Shown piece after piece: positions 33,085-41,022 of a stretch of 64,000 bases of DNA. The DNA lies in the NCBI RefSeq assembly GCF_030345095.1, contig NZ_CP128360.1, positions 5,084,001-5,148,000 on the forward strand. The letters are read 5' to 3'. The DNA comes from Solwaraspora sp. WMMA2056 (GTDB lineage Bacteria > Actinomycetota > Actinomycetes > Mycobacteriales > Micromonosporaceae). Position 1 is the first letter of the stretch. The number at the start of each line of letters is the position of its first letter. Below the pieces are notes generated by a model. The model saw only the letters and a list, made by a program, of their open reading frames with translations. It ran no database searches and was not told the DNA's origin. The position numbers and the translations under genes were made by a program.

Positions 33085-34046
33085 GCGTGTCCCTGCGGCC
33101 ACGGTCCGTCGGCGGCCACCTCGTACGGTGGACCGTCGACACCGTCGGCGTGCTGCTCGCGCTGTCGGCCGGAACGTTCGCGCTGGTGCTGCTGGCCCGC
33201 GGCGATCCCGCCGCGGTGCTGGCGGCCACCCGGGCCGGCCGGCCGGCGACTCCGGAGCAGGTCGAGGCCGTCCGCTCCGAACTTGGGCTGAACGCTCCCG
33301 CCCCGGTGCGGTACGTGCGGTGGCTGGCCGACGCCGCCACCGGCGACTTCGGACTGTCACTGCGGACGAACCTGCCGATCGGCCCCGAGGTCGCCGACCG
33401 GCTGGCCGTGACGGCGGGGCTGGTGGCGGGATCGGTCGTGGTGGCCGTGGTGGTGGGGATGACCGTCGGCGTCGCCGGGGCGGTGGCCGGGCGGGGGCCG
33501 CTGCGTGGGGTACTGCGGATCGGGGCGCTGCTGGCGACGTCGGTGCCGGCGTTCTGGCTGAGCTACCTCCTGGTTCTGCTGCTGGCTCTACGGTGGCAAC
33601 TGGTGCCGACGTCAGGCATGGCCGGTCCCGCCACCTGGGTGATGCCGATGGCGGTGCTCGGGCTGCCGGCGGCCGGAGTGCTCAGCCGGGTGGTGGCTGT
33701 CACGTTACGGGAAGCGATCGACCGGCCGTACGTCCTGGCGGCGCTGGCCCGGGGCAGCGGGCCGATGTCTATCGTGCTCCGGGACGGTCTGCCGAACGCG
33801 GCCGGGCCGATCCTGTCCGTAACCGGGGTGATCATCGGCGGTCTGCTGGTTGGCACGGTCGTGGTGGAACAAGTCTTCGGCTGGCCCGGTCTCGGGGCGT
33901 ACTTCGTCCACGCCGCCGCCGCCCGTGACGTGCCGGCCCTGCAGGCCAGCGCGCTCGTGCTCGGCGGAGGTTTCATCCTGGCCAATCGGCTCGCCGACGT
34001 CGTGCAGGTCCTCGTCGATCCCCGGGCCCGGTCGGGCATCGGATGA
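33081..34046 (+). CDS. ABC transporter permease (NikB-like)
   Basis: A 321-residue BPD-type permease with six predicted helices. Its N-terminal signature includes ARGDPAAVLAATRAG and the segment RSELGLNAPAPVRYVRWL, typical for DppB/NikB; the EAA loop is DRPYVLAALARGSGP. Start GTG 33081 is in a GTGA overlap with the binding protein; its stop overlaps the next gene in ATGA. It forms a heterodimer with the permease half of the next protein. Confidence 0.88.
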   Translation: MSVSLRPRSVGGHLVRWTVDTVGVLLALSAGTFALVLLARGDPAAVLAATRAGRPATPEQVEAVRSELGLNAPAPVRYVRWLADAATGDFGLSLRTNLPIGPEVADRLAVTAGLVAGSVVVAVVVGMTVGVAGAVAGRGPLRGVLRIGALLATSVPAFWLSYLLVLLLALRWQLVPTSGMAGPATWVMPMAVLGLPAAGVLSRVVAVTLREAIDRPYVLAALARGSGPMSIVLRDGLPNAAGPILSVTGVIIGGLLVGTVVVEQVFGWPGLGAYFVHAAAARDVPALQASALVLGGGFILANRLADVVQVLVDPRARSGIG

Positions 34047-36028
34047 CGGCCGGACATGGAAAGTGGACGATGCCCGCCCCGGTACGGACGGCGCTGGTCG
34101 GCCTGCCGTTGGCCGGGTTCGCGGTCGTGGGGCTGCTCGCACCGGTGCTGGCGCCGGCCGACCCGGCGGCCAACGATCTGTCGGCCAGTCTGCTGCCGCC
34201 GTCGGCGGCCCATCTGCTCGGCACCGACCAGCTGGGCCGTGACCAGCTCAGCCGGCTCCTGCACGGTGCGCGAATCTCACTCGCCGTCACGGCGGCGGTC
34301 CTGCTGGTCTCGGTGACCATCGGGGTGCTCGCCGGCGCTGTCGCCGGATACCTGGGTGGCTGGGTCGACCGAATCGTCGCCCGGGTCATCGACATGGCGG
34401 TCTCGCTACCGGGAATGCTGGTGGCGCTGGCGGTCATCGGCGTACGTGGCCCCGGTGTGGAGAATCTCGTCGTCGCGATGTCGCTGTGGACGTGGGCCCC
34501 GTACGCGCGGATCGCCCGCGCCCGCGTCGCGGGTCTGCGGGCCAGTCCGCACCTGGACGCGCTGCGGCTGCTCGGCGCCGGCCCGGTGCGCGTCATCGGC
34601 CGTCATCTGCTTCCGAGCGCCCTCGCCCCGTGCCTGGTCTATGCCAGCACCGACGTCGGCTCCATCGTGCTCGGCGTCGCCACGCTGAGCTTCCTCGGCC
34701 TCGGCATCCCACCACCGCAGGCGGAGTGGGGACAGATGCTCATCGAAGGACGCCCCTACCTTGCCTCCGCCTGGTGGCTGGCCTACCCGCCCGGTATCGC
34801 GATCACCGCCGTCGTGTTCGCGAGCAACCTGCTCGGCGAACGGCTGGCGGTCGGCGACGAGCGCCCGTCGGTGCTGCGTTGGATACTTCCGGCCCGGCTG
34901 CGGGTGCCGCGACCCAGGCGGCCGGGGCCCGGGGTGCCCGCAACCGGCAGCACGGAGACCACGGCCACCGTCACGTCGAGGGCCGCTGCCGACGACGACG
35001 TACTGCTGCGGGTGCGGAACCTGTCCGTAGCCTATCCACGTGCCGGTGGCTTCCGGCGCGCCGTCGCCGACGTCTCCTACGCGGTACGCCGCGGCGAGAC
35101 GCTGGCGATCGTCGGCGAGTCCGGCAGCGGCAAGACCACCTCGGCGTTGGCGCCGTTCGGCCTGCTGGACCCGGGCGCGCTCGTCGCCGGTTCCGCGCGG
35201 CTGCGGACCGGATCCACGGCACGTGAACTCATCGGACTCACATTTCGCCATCGCCGCCACGTCAACGGCCGCCAAGTCGGGGTGGTCTTCCAGGACAGTC
35301 TCGCCGTGTTCGATCCACTGCGCAGCATCGGTGCGCACGTCGACGAGGCGGTCCGCAACGCGGGCAGCCGAGGTCGGCGGGCTGCGGTCCGCCGGATCAG
35401 CGAGGAGCTGCTGCGCCTCGCCGGTCTGCCCGACCCGGCGACGGTCGCCGGCCAGTATCCCCACCAGCTCTCCGGCGGGATGCGGCAACGGGTCCAGATC
35501 GCCGTCGCGATCGCGGGTGAGCCGGAGCTGCTCGTCGCCGACGAACCGACCTCCGCGCTCGACGTCACCGTCCAGGCACGGCTGCTCGACCTGCTCGGGC
35601 AGCTCCGCGACGAGTTGCGCATGGCCATGGTCGTCGTCAGTCACGACCTGGCGGTGGTCACCCGGCTGGCCGACGCCGTGGCCGTGATGTACGCCGGCCG
35701 GATCGTGGAGTACGGGCCGCTCGACTCCGTGGTCCGTCATCCCGACCATCCGTACACCCGGGGTCTGCTCGACGCCGTGCCGCGTCCCGGTGCGGCACCG
35801 GGCACCCGGTTCCGCACCATGCCGGGACGCTCCGGTGCCGGGCCGGACGACACGTCAGGTTGCGCGTTCGCTCCCCGGTGTCCGATCGCCGTAGCCGGAT
35901 GCGGCCATGACCAGCCGGTACTGCTGCCGGTGGGACCGGTCCAGGCGCACCGCTCGGCGTGCCCCCGTACCCGTGCGGCCGGAGCGTCGCCGCCCCTTCT
36001 GGCACTCGGCGACCTGGACGGAGACTGA
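34043..36028 (+). CDS. Fused ABC transporter permease-ATPase (NikC-NikD-like)
   Basis: A 661-residue natural fusion. Residues 1 to about 290 are a DppC/NikC permease (NDLSASLLPPSAAHLLGTDQLGRDQLSR, EAA loop at SPHLDALRLLGAGP). A Thr/Ala/Pro linker follows, and residues 315-661 form an ABC ATPase: Walker A GESGSGKTT, signature LSGGMRQRVQ, Walker B LLVADEPTSALD, and the oligopeptide/nickel C-terminal CAFAPRCPIAVAGC. There is no frame change. Fusions of this kind are known in actinobacteria. It pairs with the NikE-like ATPase downstream. Confidence 0.9.
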   Translation: MTAGHGKWTMPAPVRTALVGLPLAGFAVVGLLAPVLAPADPAANDLSASLLPPSAAHLLGTDQLGRDQLSRLLHGARISLAVTAAVLLVSVTIGVLAGAVAGYLGGWVDRIVARVIDMAVSLPGMLVALAVIGVRGPGVENLVVAMSLWTWAPYARIARARVAGLRASPHLDALRLLGAGPVRVIGRHLLPSALAPCLVYASTDVGSIVLGVATLSFLGLGIPPPQAEWGQMLIEGRPYLASAWWLAYPPGIAITAVVFASNLLGERLAVGDERPSVLRWILPARLRVPRPRRPGPGVPATGSTETTATVTSRAAADDDVLLRVRNLSVAYPRAGGFRRAVADVSYAVRRGETLAIVGESGSGKTTSALAPFGLLDPGALVAGSARLRTGSTARELIGLTFRHRRHVNGRQVGVVFQDSLAVFDPLRSIGAHVDEAVRNAGSRGRRAAVRRISEELLRLAGLPDPATVAGQYPHQLSGGMRQRVQIAVAIAGEPELLVADEPTSALDVTVQARLLDLLGQLRDELRMAMVVVSHDLAVVTRLADAVAVMYAGRIVEYGPLDSVVRHPDHPYTRGLLDAVPRPGAAPGTRFRTMPGRSGAGPDDTSGCAFAPRCPIAVAGCGHDQPVLLPVGPVQAHRSACPRTRAAGASPPLLALGDLDGD

Positions 36029-36031
36029 CCG

Positions 36032-36850
36032 ATGCTGGAGATCGAACAGCTCACCGCCGACCACCCCCGGCGGCACGGCCGGGGCCGGCAGAGTGTGGTC
36101 GAGGACGTCACGCTCCGGGTCGCCGCCAGCGAGATCGTCGGGCTCGTCGGCGAATCGGGCTGCGGCAAGACGACCCTCGCCCGCGTGGTCACCGGACTGC
36201 ACCGGCCCCGGGTCGGATCGGTGCGGTTCGAGGGTGTCGACGTCCATGCCCTGCGCGGTCGCGCGCTGCGGGCACACCGACGACAGGTCCAGATGGTGTT
36301 CCAGGACCCGTACCTGACCCTCAGCCCCGCTCAGACGGTGCGCCAGGCCCTCGCCGAGCCACTGCACATCCACCGGGTCGGCAACGGCCGGTCCCGCGCC
36401 GCACGGGTGGACGAGCTGCTCGACCTCGTCGGGCTCGGTCCTGCGGTCGGCGGACGCCGGCCCCGGCAGCTGTCCGGCGGTCAGCAGCAACGGGTGGCGA
36501 TCGCCCGCGCGCTGGCGCTGGGACCACGCCTGCTGGTGTGCGACGAACCCGTCACCGCGCTCGACGTATCGGTGCAGGCGAAGATCCTCAACCTGCTGTG
36601 CGATCTGCGCGACCGGCTCGGCCTGGCCTGCCTGTTCATCTCCCACGACCTCGCCGTCGTCCGGCAACTTGCCAACCGCGTCGCGGTCATGCGGCACGGC
36701 CGCATCGTCGAGCAGGGACCGACCGGGCAGGTCACCGGCGGCCCGCGCCATCCGTACACCCGGGCGCTGCTCGCGGCGACCCCCACCATCGACCTCGGCG
36801 CCACCGACCGGCCACGACGTCACGCGTCCGAGCCGGCCGGGTTGTCGTAG
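36032..36850 (+). CDS. ABC transporter ATPase (NikE-like)
   Basis: A 272-residue ATPase: Walker A GESGCGKTT, Q-loop QMVFQDPYLTLSPAQTV, signature LSGGQQQRV, Walker B LLVCDEPVTALDVS. GGAG stands eight bases before ATG 36032, four bases after the stop of the fused gene. It is the last gene of the importer and lacks the long C-terminal Cys extension. Its end overlaps the convergent methyltransferase by 31 bases. Confidence 0.9.
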   Translation: MLEIEQLTADHPRRHGRGRQSVVEDVTLRVAASEIVGLVGESGCGKTTLARVVTGLHRPRVGSVRFEGVDVHALRGRALRAHRRQVQMVFQDPYLTLSPAQTVRQALAEPLHIHRVGNGRSRAARVDELLDLVGLGPAVGGRRPRQLSGGQQQRVAIARALALGPRLLVCDEPVTALDVSVQAKILNLLCDLRDRLGLACLFISHDLAVVRQLANRVAVMRHGRIVEQGPTGQVTGGPRHPYTRALLAATPTIDLGATDRPRRHASEPAGLS

Positions 36851-37578
36851 ACGGTGACGTGGGTGCCGGTGCCGAGGTAGGGCTCCCGGCGCCAGCCACC
36901 CCAGCGGTGCCGACGGCGCAGACCGGCGAGGCGGGCCATCAGGTCGAGCTCGGACGGCCAGGCGTAGCGCATCGACACCGGGGCCAGCCGCATCCCGTCG
37001 TTGCTGATCAGGATGTGCTGGCCGTCGAAACGCTGGTCTACGGGGTCGTGGCGGACCGCGACCAGGCGGACGTGGTCGTGGTCGACACGGTGGGCGTCGA
37101 CGCTCTGCTGCCGCTGGTAGCGGGCGAGGTCGGGCACCAGGCACTCCAGCACGAACAGCCCGCCCGGCAGCAGTCGTCGGGCGACGTTGGCGAAGCACCG
37201 CACCTGCTCCTCCTGGGTCATCAGGAAGAAGAAGGTGGTGAAGACGACGAAGACCATGGCGAACCGGTCGTCGGTGCCGGGATCGACGTCGGCCATGTCG
37301 CCGATGGTGACGGGAATCCGGTCGCCGCCTGGCTTGGCCCGCATCCGGGCCACCATCGCCTCGGAGGCGTCGATGCCCCGCAGATCGATCCCGCGACCCG
37401 CCAACGGAACGGTGACCCGGCCGGTGCCGACCGCCAGTTCGAGGACCGGCCCGGCCGGCCCGTGCCCGATCAGGTCGGCCAGGCAGTCGACGGCATCGGT
37501 CGGGTCGAGGTCGGCGTGCCACTCGTCGTAGACGTCGGCGTTGCGCTCACCGTAGGTCTCCGGTCCGTACGTGGTCAT
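36820..37578 (-). CDS. Class I SAM-dependent methyltransferase 1
   Basis: A 252-residue methyltransferase. SAM-binding motif I reads VLELAVGTGRVTVPLAGRG, with the acidic end of strand 2 in LRGIDASEAMV and motif post-I in IGDMADV. It is the last gene of an operon reading methyltransferase 2, ATP-grasp ligase, methyltransferase 1; the gap to the ligase is 19 bases. Substrate is unknown. Location suggests tailoring of the ligase product. Confidence 0.85.
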   Translation of the reverse strand: MTTYGPETYGERNADVYDEWHADLDPTDAVDCLADLIGHGPAGPVLELAVGTGRVTVPLAGRGIDLRGIDASEAMVARMRAKPGGDRIPVTIGDMADVDPGTDDRFAMVFVVFTTFFFLMTQEEQVRCFANVARRLLPGGLFVLECLVPDLARYQRQQSVDAHRVDHDHVRLVAVRHDPVDQRFDGQHILISNDGMRLAPVSMRYAWPSELDLMARLAGLRRRHRWGGWRREPYLGTGTHVTVYDNPAGSDA

Positions 37579-37597
37579 GAGGCTCCTGTCCGAGGCT

Positions 37598-38821
37598 TCA
37601 GTGCAGCGGTCGCATGTCGTGGGTGACGGTGCCGGCGGCGGCCAGCGAGTGGTAGAGCCCGATCTCGGCGGTGGGCCCTTCGGCCATCACCAGGGCGGTG
37701 CAGCCGCGTTGGTCGGCGAGGTGGACGATCCGGTCACCGGGCTGGGCGGTCGGGAAGAACTCCGGGCCGCCGGGGAACATCGGTAGCCGTTCGGGTCCGC
37801 GCCAGCCGGCGAGTCGGCCGGCCGCCGGTGGATGCAGGAACGTCATGCCGTAGCCACGGTCGGCACTCAGTGGTGCGTCGAGCAGCCGGGGCCGTCGGCC
37901 GAGCGCGGTGTCGGTCACCGCCGCGTACACGTTCACCCCGAGCGACCGGCACATCATCTCCCCGATGACCGCCCCGGCGATCCGGCCGTTGATCTCCACG
38001 ACCTCGGGGCCGGCCGGGGTGTGGGCGAACTCGGTGTGTGCCACGCCGTCGGTGAACCCGACGGCGGCGAGGACCTCCCCGATCCAGGTCGCCAGCCGCT
38101 CCGACTCGGCTGGCGGGAGCGCGACTGGAAAAGCGACGGCCTCCTCCCGACGGACCGGCTCGGGGGTGTGAATGTGCACGGCGATCCCGAGCAGTCTGGT
38201 GTGCCCACGCCAGCTGACGGTCTCGGCGCTGTACACCGGGCCCGGGAAGTACGGTTCGACCACCAGGTGTCGACCCAGCAGGGTGGCTTCGGCGACCTCG
38301 CGGGCGGTCCGGTCGCGTTCGGCGTCGTCGCGGATCAGCCACACCGACCGGGACGATGTGCCCGCCGAGTCCTTCACTATCACCGGGTAGCCGATCGCCG
38401 CGACCGCCCCGGCGACCGCCTCGCCGGTGGGCTCCACGCGGAGCGCGTCGGCGCGGCTGAGTCCGGCCCGGTGCAGCAGGGTACGGACCTGTGCCTTGTC
38501 CCGCAGAGTGTGGGCTACCTGCGGGCCGAGCGTGGCCAGGCCGTACCGGGCCGCCAGCGTCGCACCGGGCAGCATCCACGTGTCGGTGGAGTTGACCAGC
38601 CCGGCGAGGTCGGGCAGCCGGTCGAGCACGGCGGCGCAGGCGGCCACGTCGGTGGTGTCGACGTCGATCACCGTCACGTCGTCGGGTCCGAGCCGGTCGA
38701 GTTCGTACGCGTAGATTGACCGGTCCCCGGTGAGCAGGCACAGCCGGTGCCCGGACTCGGCGGCGGCGTCGCGCAGCCGGGTGAGGCCGAACGTCAACGC
38801 CTCCAGCGACACGATGGTCAC
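37598..38821 (-). CDS. ATP-grasp ligase, L-amino-acid-ligase-like
   Basis: A 407-residue carboxylate-amine ligase. The central ATP-grasp domain has the lysine strand GYPVIVKDSAGTSSRSVW, the acidic VVEPYFPGPVYSAE and the metal-binding end AHTEFAHTPAGPEVVEINGRIAG. This layout is typical of ligases that join amino acids or hydroxy acids (BacD-type) with ATP. The N-terminal domain (VTVIDVDTTDV, LVNSTDTW) matches that group. It overlaps the upstream methyltransferase by four bases. It probably forms an amide bond in a small non-NRPS product; no substrate can be given. Confidence 0.85.
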   Translation of the reverse strand: MTIVSLEALTFGLTRLRDAAAESGHRLCLLTGDRSIYAYELDRLGPDDVTVIDVDTTDVAACAAVLDRLPDLAGLVNSTDTWMLPGATLAARYGLATLGPQVAHTLRDKAQVRTLLHRAGLSRADALRVEPTGEAVAGAVAAIGYPVIVKDSAGTSSRSVWLIRDDAERDRTAREVAEATLLGRHLVVEPYFPGPVYSAETVSWRGHTRLLGIAVHIHTPEPVRREEAVAFPVALPPAESERLATWIGEVLAAVGFTDGVAHTEFAHTPAGPEVVEINGRIAGAVIGEMMCRSLGVNVYAAVTDTALGRRPRLLDAPLSADRGYGMTFLHPPAAGRLAGWRGPERLPMFPGGPEFFPTAQPGDRIVHLADQRGCTALVMAEGPTAEIGLYHSLAAAGTVTHDMRPLH

Positions 38822-39615
38822 GCCCCCGCCTCCTCGGCCTGCCGGGGACGGCTCGCCTGCGCAGGACGGCTCGCCTGCACGATCAGCCGCTGCGCGTGAT
38901 TGTCGTACGGTTCACCGGCGAAGCCGCCGAAGCAGGTGATGCCGGTGAATCCGGCGGTGTCCAGCATGGTGCGGATCTCGGCGGCGCTGTAGACGAACTG
39001 TTCGAAGTACGCGTGCCGGGCGGTGTCGCCCCGGATCAGGGTCCAGTCGCTACGAAACCGGGTCCAGTCGTCCAGGATGGTGTCCCGCATGACCAGATGT
39101 CCGCCGCTCACCTCGACGACCTTCGGGGTGCCCGCCCACCGGGCGAAGATCTCCTTGCTGAACAGATCCAGCAACAGTCGCCCGCCTGGCACCAGGCTCT
39201 GCCAGGCGTTGCGCAGTACGAGCTGGTTCTGGGCCGGGTCGGTGAAATACCCGAACGAGGTGTACATGCTGATGATCAGGTCGTAGCTGTCCCGCTCGAC
39301 GAACTCCCGCATGTCGGCGCGGACCAGACGTAGCGTCACTCCGGCCTGCTCGCCGGCGAGGTCGGCTCGGTCCAGCATGGTCGCGCTCAGGTCCACCCCG
39401 GTGACCCGGGCACCGCGTGCGGCGAGCGGCACGGCGTAGGTACCTGGACCGCAGCCGAGGTCCAGCACTCTGGTCCCGGCTGCGACCTCCAGCAGCGGCG
39501 AGGTCGCCACCCAGTTCCGGGCCTCCTGCTGACGGTGCGGGGCGAACAACGCGCCGGCGAAGTCCACCCAGAACCCGTCGTCTGCAAACCACTCCATCGG
39601 CAGCTCCGAACTCAT
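38818..39615 (-). CDS. Class I SAM-dependent methyltransferase 2
   Basis: A 265-residue methyltransferase with motif I RVLDLGCGPGTYAVPLAARG, GVDLSATML, and the motif IV segment YDLIISMYTSFGYF. The C-terminal region is YcgJ-like. First gene of the operon with the ligase; no good ribosome site before ATG 39615, with a leader of about 100 bases after a perfect TATAAT. Its last residues are short repeats (ASRPAQASRPRQAE). Confidence 0.85.
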   Translation of the reverse strand: MSSELPMEWFADDGFWVDFAGALFAPHRQQEARNWVATSPLLEVAAGTRVLDLGCGPGTYAVPLAARGARVTGVDLSATMLDRADLAGEQAGVTLRLVRADMREFVERDSYDLIISMYTSFGYFTDPAQNQLVLRNAWQSLVPGGRLLLDLFSKEIFARWAGTPKVVEVSGGHLVMRDTILDDWTRFRSDWTLIRGDTARHAYFEQFVYSAAEIRTMLDTAGFTGITCFGGFAGEPYDNHAQRLIVQASRPAQASRPRQAEEAGA

Positions 39616-39722
39616 GCGACGACTGACGCCTTACAGGTCGCTCAACGACGTGCGGAAGTTCCCCGCCGACCGAAGAAAACTGATCACCTCCACATCAGGG
39701 TGAAGCAAATGAATCCTGGATC

Positions 39723-39742
39723 ATTATATCGATGTCGGACAT
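39723..39742 (-). promoter_or_regulatory. Promoter of the methyltransferase/ligase operon with 11-base palindrome
   Basis: A perfect TATAAT on the minus strand at 39723-39728. Upstream within the spacer lies the palindrome ATGTC-G-GACAT at 39732-39742, a likely operator. The surrounding 280 bases (39616-39894) are distinctly richer in A/T than flanking DNA and form the divergent promoter region of the cluster. Confidence 0.6.
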
Positions 39743-39816
39743 TGTCCAGCGCTCGACTGCCAGCGTCCTGATTCGCACGACAACAGGAACCAATCCACCA
39801 CTCGGAGCGACCAACA

Positions 39817-39870
39817 TGTCAACGGAACGCCTCGATACCGAGCAGACACATTCCCTGACGACAATGTGAT
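39817..39870 (+). CDS. Possible 17-residue peptide upstream of the PLP enzyme
   Basis: ATG 39817 follows GGAG by eight bases and opens a frame of 17 codons, MSTERLDTEQTHSLTTM, ending in a TGA that overlaps another ATG (TGATG). It stands 24 bases before the PLP enzyme gene. It is Thr-rich and hydrophilic. It could be a leader peptide, a small peptide precursor, or chance. Only the ribosome site and location support it. Confidence 0.3.
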
Positions 39871-39894
39871 GAACATCAGAGGAGCGATCAGCCC

Positions 39895-41016
39895 ATGCCG
39901 TCCACGGGCCCGTCGACGCCCCCGCCGCCGGTACACCTGCACGTCACAGACGCCATCAAGACACCGAGCCTCATCCGCCTGTCGGACACCATGATCCTGG
40001 CCCGGTTCGAGACCCTGAAGGTCTACGCCGCCCTCGGCGCGGTACGGGCCCTGCTGGCGGCGGGGACCGTCCGCCCCGGCGACACCCTCGTCGACAGCTC
40101 CAGCGGAATTTACGCCCTCGCGCTGGCCATGGCCTGTCACCGGTACGGACTGCGCTGCCACATCGTCGCCTCGACCACGGTGACCCCGACCATCCGGTCG
40201 CAGTTGGAGATCCTCGGCGCCACCGTGCACCAGATGCCCGTCGAGAGCGATCTGCGACTGGACCAGCACCGACGCGTGGCGCGGGTACGGGAGCTCCTGC
40301 GCGCCAACCCCGGCATGCACTGGATGCGCCAGTACCACGACCCGGTGCACCGACTCGGCTATGCCGAACTGGCGACACTCGTCCGGGCCGCCGTACCGCA
40401 GGTCCCGCTGACCCTCGTCGCCAGCGTCGGCACCGGTGCGTCCAGCGCCGGACTGATTCTGCCGATCCGCGCCCACGACCCGTCGACCCGGCTCGTAGGT
40501 GTCCAACCGTTCGGCAGCGTCAGCTTCGGCAGTGAACGGTTTCCGGATCCGGACGCGATCATCGCCGGGATCGGCAGCGCCATCCCTTTCGACAACGTCC
40601 ACCACGAACTGTACGACCAGGTGCACTGGATCGGCTTTCGCCACGCCATGGCCGGCACCATCGCGCTGATGCGGTCTCATGCGGTCTTCGCCGGCCTCTC
40701 CACCGGTGCGGCGTACCTCGCAGCGCGGTGGGAGGCCCGCCGCCACCCGGAACGGGTGCATCTGCTGATCGGAGCCGACACCGGCCATCGGTACGTCGAC
40801 AAGGTCTTCGCCCGCCACCGCGAAGCCCTCGACATGGAGACGTTGGAGCCGGTGGAGATTGCCTCTCTCGACGAGCTGGCCCCGCCCTGGTCGACCTTGC
40901 CGTGGGCGCGACGCGCCCATCCGCCGTCAGCCGGCCAGGACCTGCACCCCGCCGCCGTCACCGGCGGCCCAGGAACAGACCGGCCCGCAACAGACCGGCC
41001 CGCGACGGCCGGATGA
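39895..41016 (+). CDS. Divergent fold-type II PLP enzyme (cysteine-synthase-like)
   Basis: A 373-residue protein of the cysteine synthase/threonine synthase superfamily. The catalytic lysine is expected in ETLKVYAALGAVRALLAAG; aligned to CysK the lysine keeps its spacing to the following PGDT motif, but the NPxGS loop just before it is missing. The next motif, TSGNTG in CysK, reads SSGIYA. The phosphate loop SVGTGASSAG is kept. So cofactor binding looks intact while the amino-acid substrate site is changed. The last 35 residues are Pro/Thr/Ala repeats. It is divergent from the ligase operon; it may supply a modified amino acid. Confidence 0.75.
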   Translation: MPSTGPSTPPPPVHLHVTDAIKTPSLIRLSDTMILARFETLKVYAALGAVRALLAAGTVRPGDTLVDSSSGIYALALAMACHRYGLRCHIVASTTVTPTIRSQLEILGATVHQMPVESDLRLDQHRRVARVRELLRANPGMHWMRQYHDPVHRLGYAELATLVRAAVPQVPLTLVASVGTGASSAGLILPIRAHDPSTRLVGVQPFGSVSFGSERFPDPDAIIAGIGSAIPFDNVHHELYDQVHWIGFRHAMAGTIALMRSHAVFAGLSTGAAYLAARWEARRHPERVHLLIGADTGHRYVDKVFARHREALDMETLEPVEIASLDELAPPWSTLPWARRAHPPSAGQDLHPAAVTGGPGTDRPATDRPATAG

Positions 41017-41022
41017 GCGCAG

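Noticed and set aside
31358-36850. Assigning the family 5 transporter to the ATP-grasp cluster as a product or siderophore importer.
   Set aside because: It reads toward and overlaps the cluster end, but its binding protein is NikA-like and no siderophore synthetase is present; overlap alone is not evidence.
39631-39687. An 18-codon frame (minus strand, GTG 39687) in the leader of the methyltransferase/ligase operon.
   Set aside because: The GGAG lies directly against the GTG with no spacing, so translation start is unlikely.
39595-39894. A RiPP-type ATP-grasp system (precursor, ligase, methyltransferase).
   Set aside because: The ligase has the layout of free amino-acid ligases, not of RiPP ATP-grasp maturases, and the short frames nearby have no leader-like conserved motif that I can support.
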